Below the pieces are notes generated by a model, which had not been told where the DNA came from, did no database searches, and saw only the letters and a program-made list of their open reading frames with translations. Positions 31,021 to 39,463 of a stretch of DNA of 64,000 bases are shown piece by piece; positions within the stretch are counted from its first letter, which is position 1, and each line of letters opens with the position of its first letter. The stretch is from the NCBI RefSeq assembly GCF_001661675.2, contig NZ_CP019602.1, positions 496,001-560,000 on the forward strand. Reading direction: 5' to 3'. The translations under genes and the position numbers were made by a program. The stretch is from Croceicoccus marinus. GTDB lineage: Bacteria; Pseudomonadota; Alphaproteobacteria; Sphingomonadales; Sphingomonadaceae.

Positions 31021-31053
31021 GGGCGGCGCCGGTTGGTCCGGAGCCGCCCTTTT
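31021..31053 (+). terminator. Intrinsic terminator after marR
   Basis: A stem of 7 bp (31021-31027 with 31043-31049), one mismatch and 4 bp (31029-31032 with 31038-31041) has a five-base loop and is followed by TTTT at 31050-31053. It lies 51 bp after marR and 22 bp before the convergent tadC stop. The T-run serves only the plus strand. Confidence 0.8.
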
Positions 31054-31075
31054 ACTCGCCGGTCGCCCGGGCCCC

Positions 31076-32062
31076 CTAGAGCATCGCGTCCGAGATCGAG
31101 CAGGCCGCGGGGCCCAGGATCACGATGAACAGCACCGGCAGGATGAACAGGATCAGCGGCACGGTCATGATGGCGGGCAGGCGCGCGGCCTTTTCCTCGG
31201 CGCGCATCATGCGTTCGTTGCGGAATTCGGCCGACAGCACGCGCAGCGCCGAGGCGAGCGGCGTGCCATAGCGTTCGGTCTGCACCATGGTCGTGGTCAC
31301 GCCCTTCATCGCTTCCAGATTGACCCGATAGGCCAGGTTTTCGAACGCCATCCGGCGCTCGGTCAGGAAGGACATCTCGATCGAGGTCAGCGCGAATTCG
31401 TCGGCCAGCTCGGGATAGGCGCGGCCCAGTTCGCGGGCGACGCGGTTGAAGGCGGAGTCGACGGTCAGGCCCGCTTCGGCGCAGATGACCAGCAGGTCGA
31501 GTGCATCGGGAAGCCCCTTGCGGATCGCGTCGGTGCGCTTGTTGACGATGTTCTTCAGATAGATGCCCGGGCCGTAATAGCCCGCTGCCAGGCTGGCCGC
31601 GAAGGCGGCGAGGCGCTTCATCGGGCCCCAGTCGGGATAGGTATCGGTCCAGTAGACCATTATTGCCGCGAACAGGCCGAACACGATCGGTAGGACCAGC
31701 CGCGCGGCGACGACGACATAGGCCAGTTCCTTGCGGCGGATGCCGGCCTGCATCAGCTTCTGCTCGATCTCCTTGATCTGGCTGTCCTGCAGCATCGAGA
31801 AGCGGGCGAGATAGTCGCGCACCTTGTCGGTCATGTCCGTCTTGCGGCGCAGCGTTCGGCGCTTGACCTGCGCTTCGGTCATCAGGCCGAGCTTCAGTTC
31901 CTCGCGCCGAGCGTTCAGCGACTTGACGCGCTTGGCCATCGGGTCGCGCACGGTCAGCGCGGCATAGATCGCCATCATGGTGGCGAGCGCCGCGATCCCT
32001 GCCAGGATCGATCCGACGAGGATGACATCAACGCCGAGAAGGGTGGGGCCGGTTGTCTGCAT
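31076..32062 (-). CDS. tadC: Tad pilus platform protein TadC (type II secretion F family)
   Basis: This 328-residue inner-membrane protein has an N-terminal helix (about 15-35), a cytosolic T2SSF domain containing LPDALDLLVICAEAGLTVDSAFNRVA and two or three C-terminal helices. With TadB it forms the platform that couples the motor ATPase to pilin assembly. It is the last gene of the pilus operon, 24 bp after tadB. Confidence 0.9.
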   Translation of the reverse strand: MQTTGPTLLGVDVILVGSILAGIAALATMMAIYAALTVRDPMAKRVKSLNARREELKLGLMTEAQVKRRTLRRKTDMTDKVRDYLARFSMLQDSQIKEIEQKLMQAGIRRKELAYVVVAARLVLPIVFGLFAAIMVYWTDTYPDWGPMKRLAAFAASLAAGYYGPGIYLKNIVNKRTDAIRKGLPDALDLLVICAEAGLTVDSAFNRVARELGRAYPELADEFALTSIEMSFLTERRMAFENLAYRVNLEAMKGVTTTMVQTERYGTPLASALRVLSAEFRNERMMRAEEKAARLPAIMTVPLILFILPVLFIVILGPAACSISDAML

Positions 32063-32086
32063 GATAAGTCTCGTGCCTTTTCCCGA

Positions 32087-33058
32087 TCAGATCTCGAAAT
32101 TGACCATCTTGAACATGACGAAGGCGCCGATGCTGATCCAGCACAGTCCGAACATGCCGGCGACCATCAGGCGTTCGTCGACGAAGAAGCCGCCGAGATA
32201 TTCGGGATTGAGGATGTAGACGATCGTGAACACCAGGAAGGGCAGGGCGCCGACGATATAGGCCGATGCCTTGGCTTCCGAGCTCATCGCGCGGATCTTC
32301 AGGCGCATCTGGATGCGCTTGCGCAGCACGTCGGCCAGGTTGGCGAGCGTTTCCGCCAAATTGCCGCCCGTCTCGCGCTGGATGGCGAGCGAGATGCAGA
32401 AGAACTTGAATTCGGGAATGTCCAGCCGGTCGGCCGTTTCCTGCAGCGAATCGTCGAGCGACTTGCCGACCTTCACGCGGTCGGTGATCGCCTTGAATTC
32501 CTCGCCCACCGGGCCGGGGATCTCGGTCGAGACCACCGCCAGCGTCTCGGTAACCGGAAGGCCCGAGCGCAGGCCGCGGACCAGCAGGTCGATCCCATCG
32601 GGAAAGCGCGCATTGAACATGGCGAGGCGCTTCTTGATCTGGCGGCCGACGATGAAATGCGGCAGCCCCATGCCGAGCACCGCTCCTCCCGCGAGCGCCA
32701 GCAGCGGGGCGCCGGTCTTGATCAGGATTGCCACCGCGGCGGCCAGCGCGAGGCCGCCCGACACGTAGAAATAGTTCGCGACCGTCCAGTTCTTGCCGGT
32801 GCGATGCAGGCGCAGTGCCAGCGCCGCGATCTTGGAATCGGAACCTGCCGCATGGCGCACGCGCGGCTTGCGCGCCGAGATTGCCTTCTTCAGCTGCGCC
32901 TCGACCCGCGCTTCGGCGCTTTGCGAGTGGCGGTAGCGGATCTGCTGCAGGCGCTTGGCCTGCTGGCGCGAGGATCCCGAACCGTAGAGGGCGAAAAAGG
33001 CGATGCCCAACACCAGCATCATGCCGATGACGACAATGAAAATCTGCGCTAACTGCAT
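32087..33058 (-). CDS. tadB: Tad pilus platform protein TadB (type II secretion F family)
   Basis: This 323-residue protein has an N-terminal helix, two central helices, the T2SSF domain with FPDGIDLLVRGLRSGLPVTETLAVVS, and C-terminal helices. It is the partner of TadC. A GGAGG ribosome binding site precedes it on the minus strand. Directly upstream, where cpaF/tadA is expected, there are only 73 bp with a hairpin. Confidence 0.9.
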   Translation of the reverse strand: MQLAQIFIVVIGMMLVLGIAFFALYGSGSSRQQAKRLQQIRYRHSQSAEARVEAQLKKAISARKPRVRHAAGSDSKIAALALRLHRTGKNWTVANYFYVSGGLALAAAVAILIKTGAPLLALAGGAVLGMGLPHFIVGRQIKKRLAMFNARFPDGIDLLVRGLRSGLPVTETLAVVSTEIPGPVGEEFKAITDRVKVGKSLDDSLQETADRLDIPEFKFFCISLAIQRETGGNLAETLANLADVLRKRIQMRLKIRAMSSEAKASAYIVGALPFLVFTIVYILNPEYLGGFFVDERLMVAGMFGLCWISIGAFVMFKMVNFEI

Positions 33059-33098
33059 CGCCGTGAACCTCCGGTACGCTAAATCAAACTGATGCGCG

Positions 33099-33124
33099 GT
33101 CCCCGCCCCGACCGGGGCAGGGAC
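33099..33124 (-). repeat. Hairpin between cpaE and tadB at the usual site of cpaF
   Basis: Arms 33099-33109 and 33114-33124 pair over 5 + 5 bp with one C/A mismatch and a four-base GACC loop. No T-run follows on either strand, so it is not a classic terminator. It could hold RNA stability or be the trace of a deletion or processed site. Confidence 0.6.
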
Positions 33125-33131
33125 GCATGCA

Positions 33132-34400
33132 TCAGGCCTTCTGCCTGGTCTTGGCCTTCATCGAGCCAAGGCCGAACTTCTCCATCAGGGATCCGCCGCC
33201 GGCATTGCCCCCAATGGGTGCCGCATCGTCGCCGTTGACCGCCATGATACTGCGGCCAAGATCGCGCAGCACGGCGGATGCCTTGCTGGCGCGGTTTGCC
33301 TCGACGAAGACCTGCCCGACCTTGGCGGCCTGGGTCGCGGTCTTGATGTCCATCGGCATCAAATAATCGATCTTGCGCTCGATCGAGGCTTCGAAATCGG
33401 ACTTGCTGATTTCGCCCGCGCCGCTGGTGATCTTGTTGGCGACCACGATCGGCTTCATGTGCGAGGCATTGGTCGCGACCCATGACAGGATGCGGATCGC
33501 ATCGCGCGCGCCCGACAGTGTCAGCTCGGTCGCCAGCACGAAGACATCGGCGTCGGCCAGCACGTGCGGAAAGTTGATCAGCATGTTGCGCGGCAGGTCG
33601 ACGACTGTCATGTCGAAGGCCTGCCGGAACTCTTCCTCAAGCTGCACGAAGGCGCTGCCGTCGGTCATCAGCGGCGAATGGATCGGCGCTTCGGAAGACA
33701 GGACTGACAGATTGTCGTTCGCTCGCACCATCGCGCGTTCGATGAACAGCCCGTCGATGCGCGAGGGGTTCTCGATCGCGTCGGACAGGCCGCGTCCCGG
33801 TTCGAGGTCCATCGTAAGCGCGCCGGTGCCGAAATGCACGTCGAGGTCGAGCAGCGCCGTCGGCAGCTTGTGCTCGGCGCTGAACAGCCAGGCGAGCGAG
33901 GTCGCGATGGTCGAGGCGCCGACGCCGCCGCGCGTGCCGACCACTGCGGTGATGACATGATTGCGCGCGGCCGCCGCATCGGGATTGTGCCGCGGCGCGC
34001 TGAGCACGCTTTGGGCCTGCAGCAGCGAATCGCGCAAGGCCTCCTCGCTCAGCGGCTTGAGCAGATAGTCCTGCAGCCCGCTGGCGGTGAGGTCGCGGTA
34101 AAGGCGCACGTCGTTGATCTGGCCGACCGCGATCACCACCGTGCCGGGTTCGCAAACCTCGGCCAGGGCGTTGATGTCGGACAGCGGGTCGCCGCATTCG
34201 GACAGGTCGACCAGCAGGATCTGCGGGCTGGCCGAGACCGAAAGCGTCTGCACCGCGTTGCGAAGCCCGCCCATGTTGCACTTCTCATGCGGCATGGCGA
34301 GGTTCGAGACGGTGGTGCGGACCACTTCCATGGTGGCTTCGTCGCTGACGAAGGCGGCAAACGCATCGCGCTCGCTCATTCCGGATGACATCTGGTTCAT
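33132..34400 (-). CDS. cpaE: Pilus assembly localisation ATPase CpaE/TadZ
   Basis: This 422-residue protein has an N-terminal receiver-like domain (about 15-130) and a MinD/ParA-type ATPase with an atypical Walker A, GTRGGVGAST. Arg and Ala replace the two usual Lys positions, as in many TadZ proteins. Switch segments LLDLDVHFG and TVVDLPRN follow. It places the Tad machine at a cell pole. A Gly-rich tail ends in a basic KTRQKA. It starts 22 bp after cpaD. Confidence 0.9.
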   Translation of the reverse strand: MNQMSSGMSERDAFAAFVSDEATMEVVRTTVSNLAMPHEKCNMGGLRNAVQTLSVSASPQILLVDLSECGDPLSDINALAEVCEPGTVVIAVGQINDVRLYRDLTASGLQDYLLKPLSEEALRDSLLQAQSVLSAPRHNPDAAAARNHVITAVVGTRGGVGASTIATSLAWLFSAEHKLPTALLDLDVHFGTGALTMDLEPGRGLSDAIENPSRIDGLFIERAMVRANDNLSVLSSEAPIHSPLMTDGSAFVQLEEEFRQAFDMTVVDLPRNMLINFPHVLADADVFVLATELTLSGARDAIRILSWVATNASHMKPIVVANKITSGAGEISKSDFEASIERKIDYLMPMDIKTATQAAKVGQVFVEANRASKASAVLRDLGRSIMAVNGDDAAPIGGNAGGGSLMEKFGLGSMKAKTRQKA

Positions 34401-34422
34401 CTTATTTCTCCTTCGCGATCCG

Positions 34423-35100
34423 TTAGCTGCCGCCGCCGCCGCCCTGCTGGGTTGATATCGTGGGCAGGCCGCCTTCGCCGGTGGGCGCCTGTTGGCGATA
34501 GCTGTCGATGGCCTTCGTCGAGCTCATCACCACGGTTTCGCCGGTGCCCTTCTGGCCGGTCAGCAGGTCCTCGGGATTGGCAACCATCGCGGCGAGATTG
34601 GCGTTGACCGCGCAGCCATAGCCGTCGCTGGTGGCGTTGTTCGGATTGAAGTCGGTCTTGTCGGTCCACATCGGGCAGTTCTCGACCGCGGCGATGCTGC
34701 GCGTGACGACCACGCGGGCTACGCCGGGGCCGGTCTGGCCTTCGGTGACGGGCGGGGATTCGGCAAGGATGATGCCCTGCCGGTCGGCCAGCGCCATCAG
34801 GTCCGCGCGCGCGGCGGGGCCGATATTGGCGGTATCGACCGAAACCTTGTCGCCATAGGAAATGTCCATGGCTTCCCACCAGCCGGCCAGCCGGCTCTGT
34901 TCGCCGATCGGAACCCCGGATGCGCTGGTCATCACGTCGAACACATAATTCGTGCGCGACACGACCGGCTGGTGTTCGGAGTAAAGCGTGCGATTGGAAG
35001 ACACGCCGCCGACGCAGCCTGCCAGGCCAGCCGCGGCGCCGAGCAGAAGCGCGGCGCTGGCCGCCTTTCGCGCAGTGATGGTCTTGATCATCTTGGTCAC
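34423..35100 (-). CDS. cpaD: CpaD-family pilus assembly lipoprotein
   Basis: This 225-residue protein has a signal peptide and lipobox (GLAGC, Cys about 29), a region with AARVVVTR-type beta strands (GPGVARVVVTRSIAAVENCPMW), and two conserved later Cys residues (ENCP and GYGCAVNAN) that may form a disulfide. A C-terminal Gly run ends the protein. CpaD helps the CpaC secretin insert in the outer membrane. It starts 17 bp after the cpaC stop. Confidence 0.87.
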   Translation of the reverse strand: MTKMIKTITARKAASAALLLGAAAGLAGCVGGVSSNRTLYSEHQPVVSRTNYVFDVMTSASGVPIGEQSRLAGWWEAMDISYGDKVSVDTANIGPAARADLMALADRQGIILAESPPVTEGQTGPGVARVVVTRSIAAVENCPMWTDKTDFNPNNATSDGYGCAVNANLAAMVANPEDLLTGQKGTGETVVMSSTKAIDSYRQQAPTGEGGLPTISTQQGGGGGS

Positions 35101-35117
35101 TCTGCTGCTCCCGTCTG

Positions 35118-36644
35118 TCAGAAGTTGAAGCCGGGCTTGGCGTCGCCGGCATCGGCGCTGCGAACCGGGGCGGATTGCTGCGGAACATCGTTCATACCGA
35201 CGACCGGACCGGTCGGGGCCGCCTCGCTGGCGCGGGGCATCGGACGGCGTTCGCCGCCGGTTTCGCCATCGAACTGCATGCCCAGCAGCTGGCCCAGGAC
35301 CGTGGGGTTCTTGTAGCCATCGGTGGGCAGCGCGATGTCCTTGGCGTCCACCGGCTTGACCAGATAGGGCGTGACCACGATCACCAGCTCGGTCTCGCCG
35401 CGGCGGAAGCTGGTGGAGCGGAACAGATTGCCCAGGATCGGCAGGTCGCCGGCGCCCGGCGTCTTGTCGATGGTCTGGTTCGAATAGTTCGACAGCAGGC
35501 CGCCGATCATGAAGCTCTGGCCCGAACCCAGTTCAACCGTCGTTTCCGCGCGGCGGGTGGTGAGGGCGGGGACCTCGAAGCCTTCCAGCGTGACCGAACC
35601 CGCGCTCGAGAGTTCCGAAACCTCCGGACGGACGCGGATCGAGATGCGGCCATTGGCCAGCACCGTGGGCGTATAGGCCAGGCTGACGCCGTATTTCTTG
35701 TATTCGATGGCGACGGTGCCCAAGCCCTGGCTCATCGGGATCGGGAATTCGCCGCCCGCCAGGAACTCGGCCGTTTCGCCCGACAGCGCGGTAAGGTTCG
35801 GCTGCGCCAGCGTGGTGACGAGGCCGTCCTGCTCACCAAGGTCGAGTGCGCCTGCAAGGTCGAGGCCTAGGAACCTGCCGAAGCCGGCAATCGTGCTGCC
35901 GCCGCCACTGCCGGTGACGAGGCTGGCGTCGATGTCGCCGCCAAGCTTGTTGAATCCAGTTCCCAGAGGTGCGCCAGGTCCATAGGGGTTCACAAAGCCC
36001 CCACGGCCTTGTGTGACGCCGAACTTGAAGCCACCGGTGGAGTCGAGTGACGCCAGGTTCACGCCGATGGCGCGGACCAGCGTGCGGCTGACTTCGGCGA
36101 AGCGCACCTGCAGATTCACCTGCAGCGGGGTAGCCAGCTTCAGGCGGCTGATCACGTTCGTCCCGTCGCCCACGAAGGCGGAGACGAGGCGCTCGGCCTC
36201 TGCCGCGTCTTCGGGCGCGGCGACGGTGCCGGTCAGCAGCACCGTGTTGTTCATGGTCGCGGTCGAGATTTTCGCCTCTGGCATGGCGAGACCGAGCATC
36301 TGGTCGATGCTGTCGATGTTGGTGCCCACGCGGATATTGGCCGACCAGATGATCGCGCCCGCCGCGTCGCTGGCATAGACCGTCGTCTCGCCGCCCGACT
36401 TGCCGAACAGGTAGATCTGGTTGGTCGACTTCACCTGCACGTCGGCGACGCTGTCGTCGGCGATGAAGATGTCGGCCATGCGGCCGCCCACGTTCACCAG
36501 CTGGCCGCGCCCGATCGACAGCAGGATCTGGTCGGAGGGCGCCGGCATCGTCTGCGCAGCGGCGATGGTCGCGGTGCCCGGCAGGCCGATCGGCGCCAGG
36601 GCTGTGGCAGCGAGCGCGAGGCCCGAAAGCAGGCGGCGTTTCAT
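35118..36644 (-). CDS. cpaC: Tad pilus secretin CpaC/RcpA
   Basis: This 508-residue protein has a signal peptide (ending near IAAAQ), an N-terminal BON/pilus-type domain (ILLSIGRGQLVNVGGRMADIFIADDSVADVQV), and a secretin domain with LGSGQSFMIGGLL and the pore signature LPILGNLFRSTSF. It forms the outer-membrane pore for the pilus. The start is set at MKRRLLSG, 9 bp after an AAGGGGGG ribosome binding site; MSKGGHS seven codons upstream is possible. The C-terminal 60 residues are Pro/Ala-rich and probably disordered. Confidence 0.92.
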   Translation of the reverse strand: MKRRLLSGLALAATALAPIGLPGTATIAAAQTMPAPSDQILLSIGRGQLVNVGGRMADIFIADDSVADVQVKSTNQIYLFGKSGGETTVYASDAAGAIIWSANIRVGTNIDSIDQMLGLAMPEAKISTATMNNTVLLTGTVAAPEDAAEAERLVSAFVGDGTNVISRLKLATPLQVNLQVRFAEVSRTLVRAIGVNLASLDSTGGFKFGVTQGRGGFVNPYGPGAPLGTGFNKLGGDIDASLVTGSGGGSTIAGFGRFLGLDLAGALDLGEQDGLVTTLAQPNLTALSGETAEFLAGGEFPIPMSQGLGTVAIEYKKYGVSLAYTPTVLANGRISIRVRPEVSELSSAGSVTLEGFEVPALTTRRAETTVELGSGQSFMIGGLLSNYSNQTIDKTPGAGDLPILGNLFRSTSFRRGETELVIVVTPYLVKPVDAKDIALPTDGYKNPTVLGQLLGMQFDGETGGERRPMPRASEAAPTGPVVGMNDVPQQSAPVRSADAGDAKPGFNF

Positions 36645-36721
36645 GCTATGTCCCCCCTTGGACATGATAGTGCGGTTCTTGGTCACGGCGTGTCTGCTCC
36701 CGTCCCTGCAGCGCTGGCTGG

Positions 36722-37729
36722 TCACTTCCCGGCCGGCACGATGACGGTGTTGTTGCCGCGGCTGACGCGGACGGTCGGTCCGCTGGGCCGGACGGCGGCA
36801 GCAGCAGGTGCCGTGCCGCTGGCGACCGGCGCGGGATCCGCGCCCCGGCTCTGGCTGGGCATGTAGCGCGACTGGAAGCGCGAGACGTCGCCGCCGGTCT
36901 GGAAGGTGGTTCGGCCTTCCTGTGGGCGGTTCATCGCCAGCTGCAGGATTTCCTCTTCCTCTTCGGGCGTGGCGCCATCGGGCACGACCACCTCGCCCGA
37001 GGCGATGGCGCGGTCGAGTTCGGCGCGGTTGTCGGCGATCGAGCGCAGGGCCAGCGAAAGCGTGCCGACTTCCTGGGCGACATAGATCTTTTCGGCGATG
37101 CGCGGCGTGGCTTCCAGCGTCACGGTGCGGAAGCTCTTCACCACGGTCTTGCCCTCGACCTGCTCGGTCTCGGTCGACTGGTCGGTGGCCAAGACGCGCA
37201 GGTTGCGCAGCACGGTTTCCGTCGCGTTGAAGCCGGGTTCGTCGCGGCCGCCGCCGATGGCCTGCGTCAGCAGCAGGTCGACGCGGTCGCCCGGGAACAC
37301 GAAGCCCGCCACGCCGGTCTTTTCCGACACGGTGACCGTCACGGCGCGCATGCCCGGCCCCAGCGCAGCGGCCAGGAAGCCGCGGTCGCCCGGCTGGACC
37401 AGCGTGCCCTTGGTAAGCGGCTGGCCGGCGGTGACGGGGAAGCGCGCGACGGTACCGAGCAGCTTCTGCATGTCAGCCTGGCCCTCGACGAAGTAGACGT
37501 CCTGCACCATCTCCTTGGGCCACATCTTGAACTGCAGCGCATCGGCGGTGATGATCGTTCCGACGGGCAGCGCACGCTGGGCGACCAGCACGCGCGGGCC
37601 TTCGGGCTCGGCCACTGCGGCCTCTGCCTGGGGGGCGGTGCCCCCGGCGAACATGCTGCGTGCCATCAGCGCGGTCCCCACCGCGACGACCAGCGCGAAT
37701 GCCAGCAGGATCAGCTTCTTCTTGTCCAT
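36722..37729 (-). CDS. cpaB: Flp pilus assembly protein CpaB
   Basis: This 335-residue protein has one N-terminal helix (about 5-25), a SAF domain (VLVAQRALPVGTIITADALQFKMWP), a second beta-rich CpaB domain (MRAVTVTVSEKTGVAGFVFPGDRVDLLLTQ) and a C-terminal tail. It acts in the periplasm, linking the platform to the secretin. It is 77 bp before cpaC and 101 bp after the prepilin peptidase. Confidence 0.92.
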   Translation of the reverse strand: MDKKKLILLAFALVVAVGTALMARSMFAGGTAPQAEAAVAEPEGPRVLVAQRALPVGTIITADALQFKMWPKEMVQDVYFVEGQADMQKLLGTVARFPVTAGQPLTKGTLVQPGDRGFLAAALGPGMRAVTVTVSEKTGVAGFVFPGDRVDLLLTQAIGGGRDEPGFNATETVLRNLRVLATDQSTETEQVEGKTVVKSFRTVTLEATPRIAEKIYVAQEVGTLSLALRSIADNRAELDRAIASGEVVVPDGATPEEEEEILQLAMNRPQEGRTTFQTGGDVSRFQSRYMPSQSRGADPAPVASGTAPAAAAVRPSGPTVRVSRGNNTVIVPAGK

Positions 37730-37830
37730 GGCTCCAAAGCCCCTTCGTCAATCGGATCGGGGATTCTTGCCCCCATCGTGCTGCCAGACTCACCGGCAAT
37801 GGTTAAAATCAGGTCAAGGCGACCCGCTCA

Positions 37831-38349
37831 TCACGCAAAATTCGCAGAACTTCCCGAAAGTACCGTCTCGATGTCCGGGCCGTAGCGGACCGCGAACATC
37901 ACCAGCATCGCCAGCGCGGCCGACACGCCATAGGGCGTGGCGCGCGCCTCCACGGTCCGCCCCTCGCGCCGGGCACGGCGTACGCCGCGCAGCACGATCA
38001 GGGTCGCGATGCCGTTGACCGCCATGGTCAGCAGCACCACCATCATGAACAGCGAAGGTTCGAGCCACAGCGCGAGCGCGGTGAACAGCTTCACGTCGCC
38101 GCCGCCCATCTGGCGGATCTCGAAAAGCAGGGCACCGAACGCGAACCAGCCCGCCGCCAGCGCCAGCTGGACCGCGATTCCCGGCCATGGCGAGAGCCCG
38201 CTCGCCCACCAGAACAGCGGAGCGGCGATGGCGATCGTACCGGTCAGCCGATTGGTGATCTTCCGGCGGCGCAGGTCGGTGATGCCTGCGTACAGCACCG
38301 CGATTGCCAAGGCGGCAAGCAGTCCGTAAGCGATGAGTTGCGTGTTCAT
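37831..38349 (-). CDS. cpaA: Prepilin peptidase CpaA/TadV (A24 family)
   Basis: This 172-residue membrane aspartic protease has several hydrophobic helices. The two catalytic Asp sites are DLRRRKITNRL (first Asp) and GGGDVKLF (the GxGD motif). It cleaves the short leader of Flp pilin and of the TadE/F pseudopilins. It is the first gene of the pilus operon. The frame is open far upstream, but the MNTQLIAYG start is supported because the hydrophobic helix follows at once. Confidence 0.9.
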   Translation of the reverse strand: MNTQLIAYGLLAALAIAVLYAGITDLRRRKITNRLTGTIAIAAPLFWWASGLSPWPGIAVQLALAAGWFAFGALLFEIRQMGGGDVKLFTALALWLEPSLFMMVVLLTMAVNGIATLIVLRGVRRARREGRTVEARATPYGVSAALAMLVMFAVRYGPDIETVLSGSSANFA

Positions 38350-38452
38350 GTCCAACCGGTTCCCCCTGATCACGGGCCGGTCTAGAGGGCAGGACTTACC
38401 AAACAGTAACCATGCCCGCGAAGATGCCGTTACCCAAAGTGAACCCGCGTCC

Positions 38453-39463
38453 TTGACCCAGTTCTCATCCGACCTGTCCCGCCTGTCATCGGCCGATCCG
38501 GCAGCGGCCCGCCGCGCCATTCCCGGCCATGCGCGCGAATCGGTCTGGAAAGCCCCCGACGGGCATGAAATCCGGCGCATCGACTGGCGCCGGCCCGCGG
38601 AATCGCGCGGCTCCCTGCTGTTCCTGGGCGGGCGCGGCGATGCGTATGAGAAATATCTGGAGACGCTGGAATACTGGTTCGGCCAGGGCTGGCAGGTCAC
38701 CGCGATCGACTGGCGCGGACAGGGCGGGTCGGGGCGGCTGGGCGACGATGACGCGACCGGGCACATCGGCGATTTCACGCACTGGATCGACGATCTGCGC
38801 GGCTTCTGGCGCGACTGGAAGGCCGAGTCGGGCGCGAATCGTCCACCTTGCGGCAAGCACGTCCTGATCGGCCACTCGATGGGCGGGCAACTCGCGCTGC
38901 GCGCTGTGGCGGAGCGGGCGGTGGATCCGCGGGCGCTGGTGCTGGTTGCGCCGATGCTGGGCTTTGCCGGACCGCCGCTGGCGCCTTGGATGTGGCATGG
39001 CGCGGCGCGTATCATGGCTGCGCTGGGCCCGGTCAGCCGGCCCGCCTGGAAGATGGGCGAAAAGCCGGGTCAGGCGGCCGGGGCGCGGCAGGGCATCCTG
39101 ACGCACGACGTCTCGCGGTACGAGGACGAGCTGTTCTGGCGCGAGGAGCGCCCGCAATTACGGCTGGGCGCGCCGAGCTGGGGCTGGGTCGAGCGTGCTG
39201 CCGAATCGATGCGCCGGACCGCCCGTGCCGACATGCTGGCAAGGGTGACGCTGCCGGTGCTGATCGTCTCTACCAGCGCGGACCGGCTGGTCAGCGCCCG
39301 CGCCATCCGCCGCGCCGTGCGCCTGCTGCCCGATGCCCGGCTGCTGGAATTCGGGGCAGAGGCCGCGCATGAGATCCTGCGCGAGGGCGATGAAGTGAGA
39401 GGCCGGGCGCTGGCAAGGATCGACGCCTTTCTTGCGGAGCAACTCGCTGTAGAAGGCCGCTGA
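38453..39463 (+). CDS. Alpha/beta hydrolase (lysophospholipase-like)
   Basis: This 336-residue protein has a TTG start at 38453, and ATGs at 38333 and 38348 are in frame but overlap the divergent prepilin peptidase gene. It has the alpha/beta-hydrolase nucleophile elbow GHSMGG with Ser near residue 142, an oxyanion segment LFLGGRGD and a C-terminal His in EAAHEI. The layout resembles monoglyceride or lysophospholipid lipases. The substrate is unknown. Its stop overlaps the FAD oxidoreductase start (TGATG). Confidence 0.8.
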   Translation: MTQFSSDLSRLSSADPAAARRAIPGHARESVWKAPDGHEIRRIDWRRPAESRGSLLFLGGRGDAYEKYLETLEYWFGQGWQVTAIDWRGQGGSGRLGDDDATGHIGDFTHWIDDLRGFWRDWKAESGANRPPCGKHVLIGHSMGGQLALRAVAERAVDPRALVLVAPMLGFAGPPLAPWMWHGAARIMAALGPVSRPAWKMGEKPGQAAGARQGILTHDVSRYEDELFWREERPQLRLGAPSWGWVERAAESMRRTARADMLARVTLPVLIVSTSADRLVSARAIRRAVRLLPDARLLEFGAEAAHEILREGDEVRGRALARIDAFLAEQLAVEGR

